A DNA stretch of 64,000 nucleotides from Desulfomonilia bacterium (GTDB lineage Bacteria; Desulfobacterota; Desulfomonilia; UBA1062), in NCBI GenBank assembly GCA_036567785.1, contig DATCTV010000062.1, forward strand, positions 62,001 to 126,000. Direction: 5' to 3'. A model generated the notes under the pieces. That model had not been told where the DNA came from. It saw only the letters and a list, made by a program, of their open reading frames with translations, and did not search any database. The position numbers were made by a program, and so were the translations under genes. Shown in pieces: positions 35,004 to 44,261 of this stretch (position 1 is its first letter; every line of letters starts with the position of its first letter).

Positions 35004-37421
35004 ATGAATAAACGCCGGATATTCATACTCATACTGTGTGTGCTGATTTCTTCAGCATTGTTTGCATCGTGTAAAGACACAAGACAAAAATCCTCAGGAT
35101 CCATCGGGGATGTCATAGATCATATTCCAGAAAATCATTCAGCCGTTGGCGGAATTAAGGATTCTGGGCTTTCCGGCTACTTGGGGGATGTCTCGGAAAA
35201 CCTTGGTGCCGGTCAGAATCTGGCAGCCGTATTATTCGGTGGTTTTATTATCATTGGGGTTTTTAACCTGATACTGTTTGCAATCCGACGAACTGATAAA
35301 ACGCATCTCTTCTTCGCAATGCTCAGCATCACAGGCTCTCTATGGATTTTGATTTCCGGACAAGATGTAATTCCAATGATGTTTTTCGCTCATTCCCGGG
35401 ATGTAACAGCAAAAATAGAATTTATTTGCCTTATCTTTACCCTGATAATATCCGGGAGATTCTTCAAACAGCGATATAAAGAGGAATTCGGCAAGTATCA
35501 TGTCACGTTGATGGAAATCTTCGGTGCAGGCCTTATCCTCCTTTTTCTTTTGACTGACAGCAGGAATCACTTCCTCATGGTCCGGGCATTTTATCTGGCT
35601 GCCGTTTTTTATATCGCATTCATACTGTGGATGGCTGCAAATGCCATGAGCAGGAGAAGAAATGTTGATGCGATACTTCCTGCTGCAGGCATTGCCATGC
35701 TTCTTGCTTTTACGGGCGACATTGCGAGGATAAACGGGATAATGATATTTGATACCTCTTTGTCACCTTACGGGCTTTTTATATTCATTATGGTTCAAGC
35801 CCTTGTCTCTTCATACAGTTTTTTCATCATGCTTAAAGGTGAGGAGGAAATTACCGGTCACATCAGGTCAAAGACGGAAAGGCTCGAAGAATCGGAAAGG
35901 CATCTTAACGATATATACAATTCGATATCCTCCATGATTCTGACAACCGACGGTCAGGGAAGGGTGGTGAGCTCAAACCAGTCGGCCCGGAATGCCTTTC
36001 CCTCCCTGCTTAATACCAATGTTCCCCAGTTTATATGGAATCTCGATCCTTTGTCTGAAAAGCTCAAGACTGATATAAAAACGGCGTTTACCTCCCAGGT
36101 GCATTTTGAAGCCAGTAAAAAATATATTGATGACAATGAAGGCAGGTACTGCAGCATAACCTTATATCCCTGCAGAAATAAACAATCCGGGGGCGCTGTT
36201 CTCAGAATTGACGATATTACGGAGTTTGAAAAGAAGGATGAGCAGTTCAAACATGCCGAACGAATGGAGGCGGCAGGGACCCTGGCAGGTGGTCTCGCTC
36301 ATGATTTCAATAATATACTCACGGGCATAACCGGCACGATCTCATTCGTAAACTATTCGCAGATGAAAGATAAGAAATACATCTCGAAAACTCTGGACAG
36401 GCTCACGCTTATCGAGAACGCTGCAGGAAAGGCCGTTACCCTTGTAAACAGAATTATGGCTTTGGCAAAAAGGCAGGATTTTGTCTGTACAGGTGTTGAG
36501 CTAAACCAGATGATGAGAAATGTTGTGAACATATGCCGTGACACCTTTGATAAGAGCGTTGATATCGTTCTGAAATGTTATCATGAAGATGCTTATGTAT
36601 ATGCCGATCCGGCGCAGTTGGAGCAGGTGATGATCAATCTGTGCATGAATGCCAATCACGCGATGACCATTATGAGAACAAGCGGTGACAAATGGGGCGG
36701 TGTCCTCACGATATCGATAAAAAGGATTGAGCCCGGGTCCGATGCTCTGATCCCGTATCCTGTGCTTTCTGACAGTTGCTGCTGGGCTGTCGATATAAGC
36801 GATAACGGCGTTGGAATCGATGACATCACAATGAAAAGGATATTCGAGCCGTTCTTTACTACAAAGGATATAGGGACCGGCCTAGGTCTGGTTATGGTTC
36901 AGAATATTGTGCAGCAGCATGGCGGAGTCGTTGAAGTCAAATCCGAGAGGGGAAGGGGAACGAATTTCAGGATTATCATGCCGCATTATTCTCCCGGTGT
37001 CATGGTGGTCAGGGAACCTCACAAGGAAGATCTTGTAAGGGGAGACGGTCTGATACTGCTGGCTGAAGAAGACGATATCCTGAAAAGGAGCACAAGGGAT
37101 ATACTTGGCTTGTGGGGGTATGAAGTAGCCGTTGCCGATGACGGAGTGGAGGCGCTCAGATTTTTCAAGAAACGGCACAAGAGCATAAAAGGTGTCGTCA
37201 TGAACCTTTCGTTATCCCGTATATCCGGTAAGGAGCTTTATAAAGAAATAAGAAAAATCGATGGGCAGGTCAGGGTTGTTGCCGTCTCCGGTATAAGGCC
37301 TGATATGGAAATGCTCGATGCCTTGAGAAGGGATGATAACGGTTTCATTGAACTTCCCTACTCGATGATGGCGCTTCTGGAGAAATGCCGGGATGTTTTC
37401 TCCTTAAGAGGCGCCGAATGA
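35004..37421 (+). CDS. Hybrid sensor histidine kinase, degenerate receiver
   Basis: An 805-residue membrane kinase. Order: signal peptide with a lipobox-like LFASC, periplasmic segment, seven to eight membrane helices (about 75-275), PAS-like segment (about 290-410), HisKA with LAGGLAHDFNNIL (phospho-acceptor His433), ATPase domain (NANHAM; DNGVGI; GTGLGL) and a C-terminal receiver. In the receiver the phospho-acceptor Asp is Asn734 (VVMNLSL) and the conserved Lys is Leu784 (ELPYS), so it cannot be phosphorylated normally. ATG 35004 gives the best signal peptide; a TTG at 34983 is possible. It overlaps the next kinase gene by four bases. Confidence 0.85.
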   Translation: MNKRRIFILILCVLISSALFASCKDTRQKSSGSIGDVIDHIPENHSAVGGIKDSGLSGYLGDVSENLGAGQNLAAVLFGGFIIIGVFNLILFAIRRTDKTHLFFAMLSITGSLWILISGQDVIPMMFFAHSRDVTAKIEFICLIFTLIISGRFFKQRYKEEFGKYHVTLMEIFGAGLILLFLLTDSRNHFLMVRAFYLAAVFYIAFILWMAANAMSRRRNVDAILPAAGIAMLLAFTGDIARINGIMIFDTSLSPYGLFIFIMVQALVSSYSFFIMLKGEEEITGHIRSKTERLEESERHLNDIYNSISSMILTTDGQGRVVSSNQSARNAFPSLLNTNVPQFIWNLDPLSEKLKTDIKTAFTSQVHFEASKKYIDDNEGRYCSITLYPCRNKQSGGAVLRIDDITEFEKKDEQFKHAERMEAAGTLAGGLAHDFNNILTGITGTISFVNYSQMKDKKYISKTLDRLTLIENAAGKAVTLVNRIMALAKRQDFVCTGVELNQMMRNVVNICRDTFDKSVDIVLKCYHEDAYVYADPAQLEQVMINLCMNANHAMTIMRTSGDKWGGVLTISIKRIEPGSDALIPYPVLSDSCCWAVDISDNGVGIDDITMKRIFEPFFTTKDIGTGLGLVMVQNIVQQHGGVVEVKSERGRGTNFRIIMPHYSPGVMVVREPHKEDLVRGDGLILLAEEDDILKRSTRDILGLWGYEVAVADDGVEALRFFKKRHKSIKGVVMNLSLSRISGKELYKEIRKIDGQVRVVAVSGIRPDMEMLDALRRDDNGFIELPYSMMALLEKCRDVFSLRGAE

Positions 37422-39883
37422 AGAAGTCCAGTATGAAACCCGGTATGTTTCTGTTTTCATTTATGGTGTTTTTGCAGATTTGCGCAAACGGAAATCCTGT
37501 TTACGGCGATGAACACAAATGGATTCTTAAAGGGGCAGTCGATCTGATTACCCGGGATAAAGGGAACTCAGTTCCGGTAATGATCGGACAGGCCGTGATT
37601 CCAATCAAAGCTGCCGAAATAAAAGCTTCAAATAAACCGGCAGGCCCGGGAATTGGAGAGCGTCCGACAGACAGCCGCGATACAGGCACTTTTGCTGAAA
37701 TGACGCTTTTGGGGTGCCTCCTTGTCATCGGTATATACAGCCTCATATTGTTTATCGTTACAAGGAAAGAGACCGTGTATGCATGGTTCGGAATTCTCTG
37801 CCTTTTATCATGCATAAGGATTACACTCATTTCTCATGTGCTCATCCCGGGAATTTTACATGCTCCAGGCAGTGGGACTTTCAATAAGGCCGGATTCATA
37901 ACCTATGCATTGTTTCCGCCCCTGTTTGCAGCATATCTGAAAAGCCTGTTTGGAAAAGAGTTCAGGAATGCGGTCATCCGGATATTATGGGCAGTGGCAA
38001 TCGTATCATGCATCATGGCGATTCTTATCCCGCAACCTTTTTACATCAGGATAACAAGATTATATGACCTTTTGAGTCTGGGTGTGGGAATATATTCTTT
38101 CATTATGGTTGCCACGGCCGGTCCCGGTGAACGAAAAAATTCATATATTATTCTTGCAGGAATAGCTCTTATTTGCCTCGGACTGTTGTATGATATTATT
38201 TTCAGGCACGGGGCTGCTTCAGGAGCAGGCGCCGCTTCTTATGCATTTCTGGCGTTTCTGATTCTGCAGATATGGTTGATTTCATCGAGGCTTATGTATT
38301 CATACAGAACAGTGATTGAGACGAGCGGGAATCTGAGGATAAAATCAAATGAACTTGAAAAATCGAAAAACCTCCTGGAATGCATTTTTAATACATTGAC
38401 TTCACCTATTCTGGCTGTGGACAGCACCTTCTTTGTAACGGAAATGAATGCATCTGCACGCGGCTGCATTTATAAAGATACGGAAGATGAAATCTCAGGC
38501 AGAAAACTCTGGGAGATGATTCCAGTAAAGGATGACTATAAAAGAGCGCTTGAAGATGCCGTTAAAACCGCAATAAGTCTGAATTTGAGAGGCGAACGGA
38601 TTATAAAAGATGATAACAGGCTTTTTAATGTCAGCATAAACCCCCTTTCCGGTCTTAATTCTGAAGGTGCCGTGATACTTGCAGATGACGTTACCGAGAC
38701 AAGCAGGAAGGATGAGCAGATCAAACAGGCTCAGAAGATGGAAACCATAGGCGTTCTTGCAGGAGGGCTTGCGCATGATTTCAACAATGCACTGGGAGGC
38801 ATTCTCAGCACGGTGACGCTTATGAAATATTGCTTCAGAGAAGGAATTGAAGAAAACAGGATCCCTGAAAGGGTGTCAATGATAGAGAGGGCTGCAAAGA
38901 ATGCAGCCGACCTTGTAGGAAGATTCCTGCATCTGACGAAAAAGCATGATGTGCTTTATATGCCTGTCGAACTCAATGCTACAGTTCAGCATGTGGCGAA
39001 AATATGCAGGGATACCTTTGATAAAAGCATCGATATAAATACAGGGTACCTTCTAGAGGATGCCTTCATAATGGCGGATGAGCTTCAGATTGAACATGTG
39101 CTTCTGAACCTGTGCATCAATGCCTCACAGGCCATGACGACGATGAGGGAAAGAAATGAGAACATTGGAGGAGTCCTTGATATATCCATAGGCAGCATAA
39201 ATGAGACTGATGATTTTTTCAAGACGCACAGGGATATTCAGCCTCAGGAGCTCTGGACAGTCAGTGTATCGGATACGGGTGTCGGGATGGACAGCGACAA
39301 GCTTGCCAGGGTGTTCGAACCTTTCTATTCAACCAAGGAATCAGGCACGGGGCTCGGGCTGGTCATGGTGGAGAGCATCATCAGAGAGCATGGAGGTTTT
39401 ATTGATGTCAGGTCGGTCAAAGGCAAGGGCTCGGTGTTCATGCTCTATTTCAAAAAATATACAGGCGCGGTTCCTGTAACAGAAACCTCAAAGACACCGG
39501 TAAAAAAGGAATTTGAGGCAGGAGGGACAATCCTTCTGGCCGAGGATGATGAGATAATCCGTGACATGGCCAGGGAACTTCTTGAAGGTAGCGGTTATGA
39601 TGTCATTGAAGCCTCTAACGGTGAAGAAGCGTTGAACATATTCAGACAGAGATATTTTGAGATAACAGGGGTCTTCATGGATAACGCCATGCCTCTCATG
39701 TCCGGAGTGGATGCCTTTATCGCCATGAAGGAAATAGATCCCGATGTTAAAGTGCTTCTTACATCAGGCTTTGCGCATGACCCGGCCGTAAAGGATGCAA
39801 TGGGAAAGGGAGCGGCAGGGTTTTTGAGAAAACCTTATTCAATGCATGAGCTTCTTGCAAAGGCAAGAGAGGTTTTCACCTGA
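37418..39883 (+). CDS. Hybrid sensor histidine kinase, intact receiver
   Basis: An 821-residue paralogue of the preceding kinase with the same order: signal sequence (MFLFSFMVFLQICANGNPVYG), a periplasmic segment of about 80 residues, about eight helices, PAS-like domain, HisKA (LAGGLAHDFNNAL, His453), ATPase domain (NASQAM; DTGVGM; GTGLGL) and a receiver. Here the receiver is complete: acidic AEDDE, Asp755 (VFMDNAMP) and Lys805 (RKPYS). The ATGA overlap with the upstream gene implies coupled translation and probably a working pair. No output regulator is encoded next to it; the signal is unknown. Confidence 0.88.
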   Translation: MKKSSMKPGMFLFSFMVFLQICANGNPVYGDEHKWILKGAVDLITRDKGNSVPVMIGQAVIPIKAAEIKASNKPAGPGIGERPTDSRDTGTFAEMTLLGCLLVIGIYSLILFIVTRKETVYAWFGILCLLSCIRITLISHVLIPGILHAPGSGTFNKAGFITYALFPPLFAAYLKSLFGKEFRNAVIRILWAVAIVSCIMAILIPQPFYIRITRLYDLLSLGVGIYSFIMVATAGPGERKNSYIILAGIALICLGLLYDIIFRHGAASGAGAASYAFLAFLILQIWLISSRLMYSYRTVIETSGNLRIKSNELEKSKNLLECIFNTLTSPILAVDSTFFVTEMNASARGCIYKDTEDEISGRKLWEMIPVKDDYKRALEDAVKTAISLNLRGERIIKDDNRLFNVSINPLSGLNSEGAVILADDVTETSRKDEQIKQAQKMETIGVLAGGLAHDFNNALGGILSTVTLMKYCFREGIEENRIPERVSMIERAAKNAADLVGRFLHLTKKHDVLYMPVELNATVQHVAKICRDTFDKSIDINTGYLLEDAFIMADELQIEHVLLNLCINASQAMTTMRERNENIGGVLDISIGSINETDDFFKTHRDIQPQELWTVSVSDTGVGMDSDKLARVFEPFYSTKESGTGLGLVMVESIIREHGGFIDVRSVKGKGSVFMLYFKKYTGAVPVTETSKTPVKKEFEAGGTILLAEDDEIIRDMARELLEGSGYDVIEASNGEEALNIFRQRYFEITGVFMDNAMPLMSGVDAFIAMKEIDPDVKVLLTSGFAHDPAVKDAMGKGAAGFLRKPYSMHELLAKAREVFT

Positions 39884-39954
39884 TATGGCATACCATGGCG
39901 GAACAATCATTGCCGATACAATTGATGACTTAAGGAAATTGTAACATTCACGTT

Positions 39955-40965
39955 TTACCTTCTGAAGAACATGCTGAACAACATTATAATTACCGGCAGG
40001 CTTACAATGCTGGCAAGAAAACTGGCAACAAGGAACTGGTTTGCAATTGCCCGGTTCCCTCCTTCGCGTTCGATGATTATCGGCGCTGCCGTAACAGGCG
40101 GAACAGCACTCTGTAATATAAGAATCAAGGCAATTGAATATCCGGGTTTAATTAAAACCAGCAGGCCTAGAACGATCCCTGGTAAAACAAAGTTTTTGAA
40201 TGCCAAAAATTTAAGAGTTTCTGTAATAAAGACTTTTTCCGTATTTTTAAAATCGAGGAATATATTTCCACCGAGAACAATCATAAGCAAGGGGACAGCC
40301 ATTTGGCCGGTGAGGTTTATACCCGATAATACAAATTGAGGGATATATGAATCAACACCGGCAATCTTTGTTAAAACGGCCATCAATGTCACAATCAAAA
40401 CAGGGTTAAAAATCCTTTTAACATTAATTTCGGAGTTCTTTCTTTTGTTAACATATGGGGCAATGTTAAAGAAAAAGGCCGGGTAGAAAAGCGTTAATAA
40501 AAACAGGTCAACCAGGTAGGCTGAATCTGAGCCGAACATTGAAGAAATGATTGCAAGCGGGAAAAATATCCCGTTTTGAAAAAACATGCATGTTATGAAT
40601 TCCCTTCTGATATCACTTTTAACCGTCAATGAACTCAGATATGAGATTATTGCTGCGATTACGGTAAATCCTGCCCACCAGAAAGGCAGTGTCCACCATA
40701 AGGGGTTGGCCGAAGGCTCGAACTTTGTCGTTATATTGATAAAGATAAAGCAAGGTAATGCGATATCTATTGCAAGAAAAGACAGGGGAGGCAGAATGCT
40801 GCCTGTAATGATGTTTCTCCTCAGCAACCAGAAACCTAAAAGACCTATTATCAACAGAGTGGCAACACCGGTAAATGTCACACTTAATATCTGCATAAAG
40901 CAGAATATATAATTAATAGCCATTTTGGTCGAGAAGAAATAACGACTACACCGGGCTTCAGGCAT
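39955..40965 (-). CDS. AEC family (auxin efflux carrier-like) transporter
   Basis: About 336 residues with around ten transmembrane helices arranged as two five-helix bundles, and the family-typical PAFFFNIAPYV and GLLVLIKPGYSIALILILQSAVPPVTA helices. AEC carriers export or exchange organic acids and amino acids; malate and gluconate examples exist. No ribosome site supports the longest start, and Met15 or Met24 (MQILSVTFTG) would fit the first helix better. It is a single gene, convergent with the kinase pair; its substrate is not evident. Confidence 0.8.
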   Translation of the reverse strand: MPEARCSRYFFSTKMAINYIFCFMQILSVTFTGVATLLIIGLLGFWLLRRNIITGSILPPLSFLAIDIALPCFIFINITTKFEPSANPLWWTLPFWWAGFTVIAAIISYLSSLTVKSDIRREFITCMFFQNGIFFPLAIISSMFGSDSAYLVDLFLLTLFYPAFFFNIAPYVNKRKNSEINVKRIFNPVLIVTLMAVLTKIAGVDSYIPQFVLSGINLTGQMAVPLLMIVLGGNIFLDFKNTEKVFITETLKFLAFKNFVLPGIVLGLLVLIKPGYSIALILILQSAVPPVTAAPIIIEREGGNRAIANQFLVASFLASIVSLPVIIMLFSMFFRR

Positions 40966-41051
40966 ATATAAATCCGAATAAAAAATCTCAGGGAACTTTT
41001 TTCTAACCTCCGGTGTCTCAGTGCGTAAAAATAATTTACCGGAGGTTGATT

Positions 41052-43385
41052 ATGAAGTTTCTCAGGTTTCTTTCAGTTATGCTGGCGGCGGTTGCAGTGC
41101 TGGTTTTACATTCCATGTCTTATGCTCAGCAGGAAGAGGGCGGAGACAAGACGCTATCGCCCTACTTTTTTGTTAAAAGCGATGATGCAGGACTTGACCA
41201 GATGCCGCTCAAGTCAACATCGGCCGATGTGAGCATTTCGGGTGTTATTGCGGATGTGAAGGTCACACAGGTTTACAATAATGCAGGGAAAAAGCCGCTC
41301 GAAGCGATTTATATCTTTCCGGCATCAACAAGAGCGGCTGTCTATGGCATGAAGATGACCATCGGCAAGCGCACGATCGAGGCGAAAATCAAGAAGCGTG
41401 ACGAGGCGAGGCAGGAATATGAGCAGGCAAAAAATCAGGGAAAGAGCGCATCCCTTCTTGAGCAGCAGAGACCGAACGTATTTCAGATGAATGTGGCCAA
41501 CATAATGCCGGGTGATGAAATAAAGGTTGAACTCAAATATACAGAGCTTATTATCCCTGAGGATAAGGTTTATGAATTCGTCTACCCGACTGTCGTTGGA
41601 CCCAGATATTCCAACAGGACAGAAGGCAGTGCGCCAGCCTCGGAAAAATGGTCTCAGAACCCGTACCTCAGGCAGGGAAAATCGCCGTCATATACATTCG
41701 ACATTAACGTCAGGCTCTCTGCCGGGCTTCCGATAGGACAGGTCGGATGTTCGACGCACAAGGTCAAGACGACTTTCAATGGAAAATCCGAAGCGCGTGT
41801 CGAACTGGACAAGTCTGAGGCATACGGCGGAAACAGGGATTTCATTCTCAGATACCGTCTTGACGGTGATCGCATACAATCAGGACTGCTCCTTTCAGAG
41901 GGTAAAAGCGAAAATTTCTTCCTGCTCATGATGCAGCCGCCCAGAAGGGTCACCGATGCAAACATCCCGGGCAGGGAATATATCTTCATAGTCGATGTTT
42001 CGGGTTCAATGCACGGTTTCCCGCTTGATACCTCCAAGGAACTCATGAGAAACCTTATCGGGAACTTGAGGGCCTCGGACAAATTCAATGTGATGCTGTT
42101 CTCGGGCGGATCATCCGTAATGGCCGAGGAATCGCTTTCAGCAACGCCTCAGAATATCGCCCGCGCCATAAACATGATCGACAATCAGCAGGGCGGCGGC
42201 GGGACTGAAATTCTTCCTGCACTCAAGCGCGCCCTTCAATTAAACAGGTCAAAGGGATTTTCCAGGACCGTTGTTATCGTCACCGACGGCTATGTAACCG
42301 TTGAAGAGGAGGTTTTTGATCTTATAAGAAACAATCTTGATGACGCGAACATGTTTGCCTTCGGAATAGGCTCGAGCGTCAACCGACACCTTGTTGAAGG
42401 AATTGCCCATGTAGGCATGGGTGAACCTTTCATAGTCGAAAAGCCGCAGGATGCTGCGGAAAAGGCCGAGAGCCTGAGGAAAATAATAGCATCTCCGGTT
42501 CTCACCGGGATTAAAGTGAAGTACGAAGGATTTGATACATATGATGTCGAGCCTCCCAGTATCCCTGATGTCCTGTCCGAAAGGCCGGTCATTATTTTCG
42601 GCAAATGGCGCGGCAAGCCAAGGGGAAACATTACACTGAGCGGCATTTCAGGAAACGGAAAATATTCTGCCGCACTCGATGTATCACAGACAGCACCCGA
42701 TAAATCAGAAGCCTTGAAATACCTGTGGGCCAGACAGCGCATAAAGCTGCTGTCGGACTATAACAGTCTGCGTCAGGACGACAAGCGTGTTATAGAGGTC
42801 ACGGATCTCGGGCTTAAGTACAATCTGCTTACCGCTTATACATCATTTGTTGCCATTGATACTGAGATCAGAAACAAAAACGGCAGGCCCGTGACCGTAA
42901 AACAGCCGCTTCCATTGCCGCAGGGTGTTTCCGATTATGCGGTGGGCGGGGGCAAGTCTTTCGGCTGCAATGCGGTATCGGCGGAGGCTTTGAGATCGCA
43001 GGCAGCACCTTCTGTATATTACAAGGACGGGATGCAAAAGGCTGACTTATCTTCAAAGAAAGAAGAAAAGGACAAGTTGGCAGGCAGCCTAAGTATAGAA
43101 GGGGTGAAAGCATCAGGCACCCTTTCAACTCATGCGGTCAGGAACACGGTCAATACTCATATAAGCGAGATTGAAGCGTGCATTTCCACGAATAATTATT
43201 CCGGCAAAGTAACCTTTCAGATTAAGATAAATGCCGACGGAACAGTAAAGAATGCTGAAATAAAATCGTCAAAGGTCATGAGCGAAGCCCTCAGAAACTG
43301 CATGGCTCAAGCAGTAAAGAGGTGGATATTTATGAAGTCAACAGGTGCGACCAGCATTACATTTACAGTCGGAAAAGCTGGATAA
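41052..43385 (+). CDS. VIT/VWA protein with AgmX-like C-terminal domain
   Basis: A 777-residue secreted protein. A signal peptide (residues 1-25, ending SMSYA) leads to a VIT domain (about 50-180; VTQVYNN, EAIYIFP, AKIKKRDEARQEYEQAK) and a VWA domain with an intact MIDAS start (D315-x-S317-x-S319, DVSGS) at about 308-490. The last 85 residues resemble the AgmX/PglI TonB-like domain (SGKVTFQIKINADGTV, CMAQAVKRW). GGAGG six bases ahead fixes ATG 41052. VIT-VWA proteins are often surface or periplasmic binding modules. It sits upstream of an ECF sigma/anti-sigma pair and is followed by a terminator. Confidence 0.85.
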   Translation: MKFLRFLSVMLAAVAVLVLHSMSYAQQEEGGDKTLSPYFFVKSDDAGLDQMPLKSTSADVSISGVIADVKVTQVYNNAGKKPLEAIYIFPASTRAAVYGMKMTIGKRTIEAKIKKRDEARQEYEQAKNQGKSASLLEQQRPNVFQMNVANIMPGDEIKVELKYTELIIPEDKVYEFVYPTVVGPRYSNRTEGSAPASEKWSQNPYLRQGKSPSYTFDINVRLSAGLPIGQVGCSTHKVKTTFNGKSEARVELDKSEAYGGNRDFILRYRLDGDRIQSGLLLSEGKSENFFLLMMQPPRRVTDANIPGREYIFIVDVSGSMHGFPLDTSKELMRNLIGNLRASDKFNVMLFSGGSSVMAEESLSATPQNIARAINMIDNQQGGGGTEILPALKRALQLNRSKGFSRTVVIVTDGYVTVEEEVFDLIRNNLDDANMFAFGIGSSVNRHLVEGIAHVGMGEPFIVEKPQDAAEKAESLRKIIASPVLTGIKVKYEGFDTYDVEPPSIPDVLSERPVIIFGKWRGKPRGNITLSGISGNGKYSAALDVSQTAPDKSEALKYLWARQRIKLLSDYNSLRQDDKRVIEVTDLGLKYNLLTAYTSFVAIDTEIRNKNGRPVTVKQPLPLPQGVSDYAVGGGKSFGCNAVSAEALRSQAAPSVYYKDGMQKADLSSKKEEKDKLAGSLSIEGVKASGTLSTHAVRNTVNTHISEIEACISTNNYSGKVTFQIKINADGTVKNAEIKSSKVMSEALRNCMAQAVKRWIFMKSTGATSITFTVGKAG

Positions 43386-43396
43386 GAAATCAGGGA

Positions 43397-43424
43397 AAAG
43401 GGGGAAGCGAGAGCTTCTCCCTTT
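43397..43424 (+). terminator. Hairpin with GAGA tetraloop
   Basis: A 12-bp stem (43397-43408/43413-43424, one G-U) closed by a GAGA tetraloop, followed by AATTAT. It lies 12 bases past the VIT-VWA stop and separates it from the sigma factor gene. Confidence 0.7.
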
Positions 43425-43529
43425 AATTATGAATGCCGCGGAGAAGAGAGAAATGAGACGGACGAAAGATCCCAAACATCATTCACAGGACTTTAATATG
43501 GCGTTAGATCATGTATCGGTTGTTCGTTC

Positions 43530-44261
43530 TTGTTCAAGACCTGCAATTCCTCAATTCTGCAATTTCTCCTTGACATTAAACCCAATCTCGATTGTCCATA
43601 TGTTGTGGGCATATTCGGAGGAAAGTCTGAAAAAATCGGAAAGCGTCCCGTCGGCAGGATCTCCTATAATGTTGACGACGGGGATGCGGTATTCATAATG
43701 CGCTGTCTTGCAGGCAATACGGATGCCTTCGGCGTCATTGTGGAGAGACATCAGGACAGAATGCTTAACATGGCCTACAGGATAACATCCGATTATCAGG
43801 AAGCCCTTGATGCGGTTCAGGAGGCGTTTCTTACTGCATACAGAAACCTTGAAAAATTCAGGGGAGAATCTCTTTTTTCAACATGGCTTGCCAGTATTGT
43901 CATAAACCATGCAAAAAACAGTATGAGGAAAAAGGGCAGGCTTAAAAAGCATGAATGCTTATCCATGAATGACCCGCTGACAAACGAGGAGGGCATTATT
44001 GCCATTGAACATGCGGACAGAGGGCCTACACCTCTTGAAAGTCTGCAGAAAAACGAACTCGATATGAAGGTTCAGGAATGCATCGGAGCGCTTGATGAAG
44101 ACCAGCGGGTGGTGCTCGTATTAAGGGAGATTGAAGAGTATGCATATGAAGAAATAGGCGACATGCTCGGTCTGCCTGACGGTACTGTCAGGTCAAGGCT
44201 TTTCAGGGCGAGGGCGCTTCTAAAGGAGTGCCTTAAAAAATTTATAGGTGGTCTCATATGA
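43530..44261 (+). CDS. ECF RNA polymerase sigma factor
   Basis: An extracytoplasmic-function sigma factor. Region 2 spans MRCLAGNTDAFGVIVERHQDR through QEALDAVQEAFLTAYRNLEKF and STWLASIVINHAKNSMRKK. Region 4 is LDEDQRVVLVLREIEEYAYEEIGDMLGLPDGTVRSRL. The start is unclear: the longest form uses TTG 43530, GTG 43605 is in frame, and the only ATG (43698) would cut into region 2; no position has a good ribosome site. Its TGA overlaps the anti-sigma ATG by four bases. It most likely directs envelope-stress or surface genes, possibly the adjacent VIT-VWA gene. Confidence 0.85.
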   Translation: MFKTCNSSILQFLLDIKPNLDCPYVVGIFGGKSEKIGKRPVGRISYNVDDGDAVFIMRCLAGNTDAFGVIVERHQDRMLNMAYRITSDYQEALDAVQEAFLTAYRNLEKFRGESLFSTWLASIVINHAKNSMRKKGRLKKHECLSMNDPLTNEEGIIAIEHADRGPTPLESLQKNELDMKVQECIGALDEDQRVVLVLREIEEYAYEEIGDMLGLPDGTVRSRLFRARALLKECLKKFIGGLI

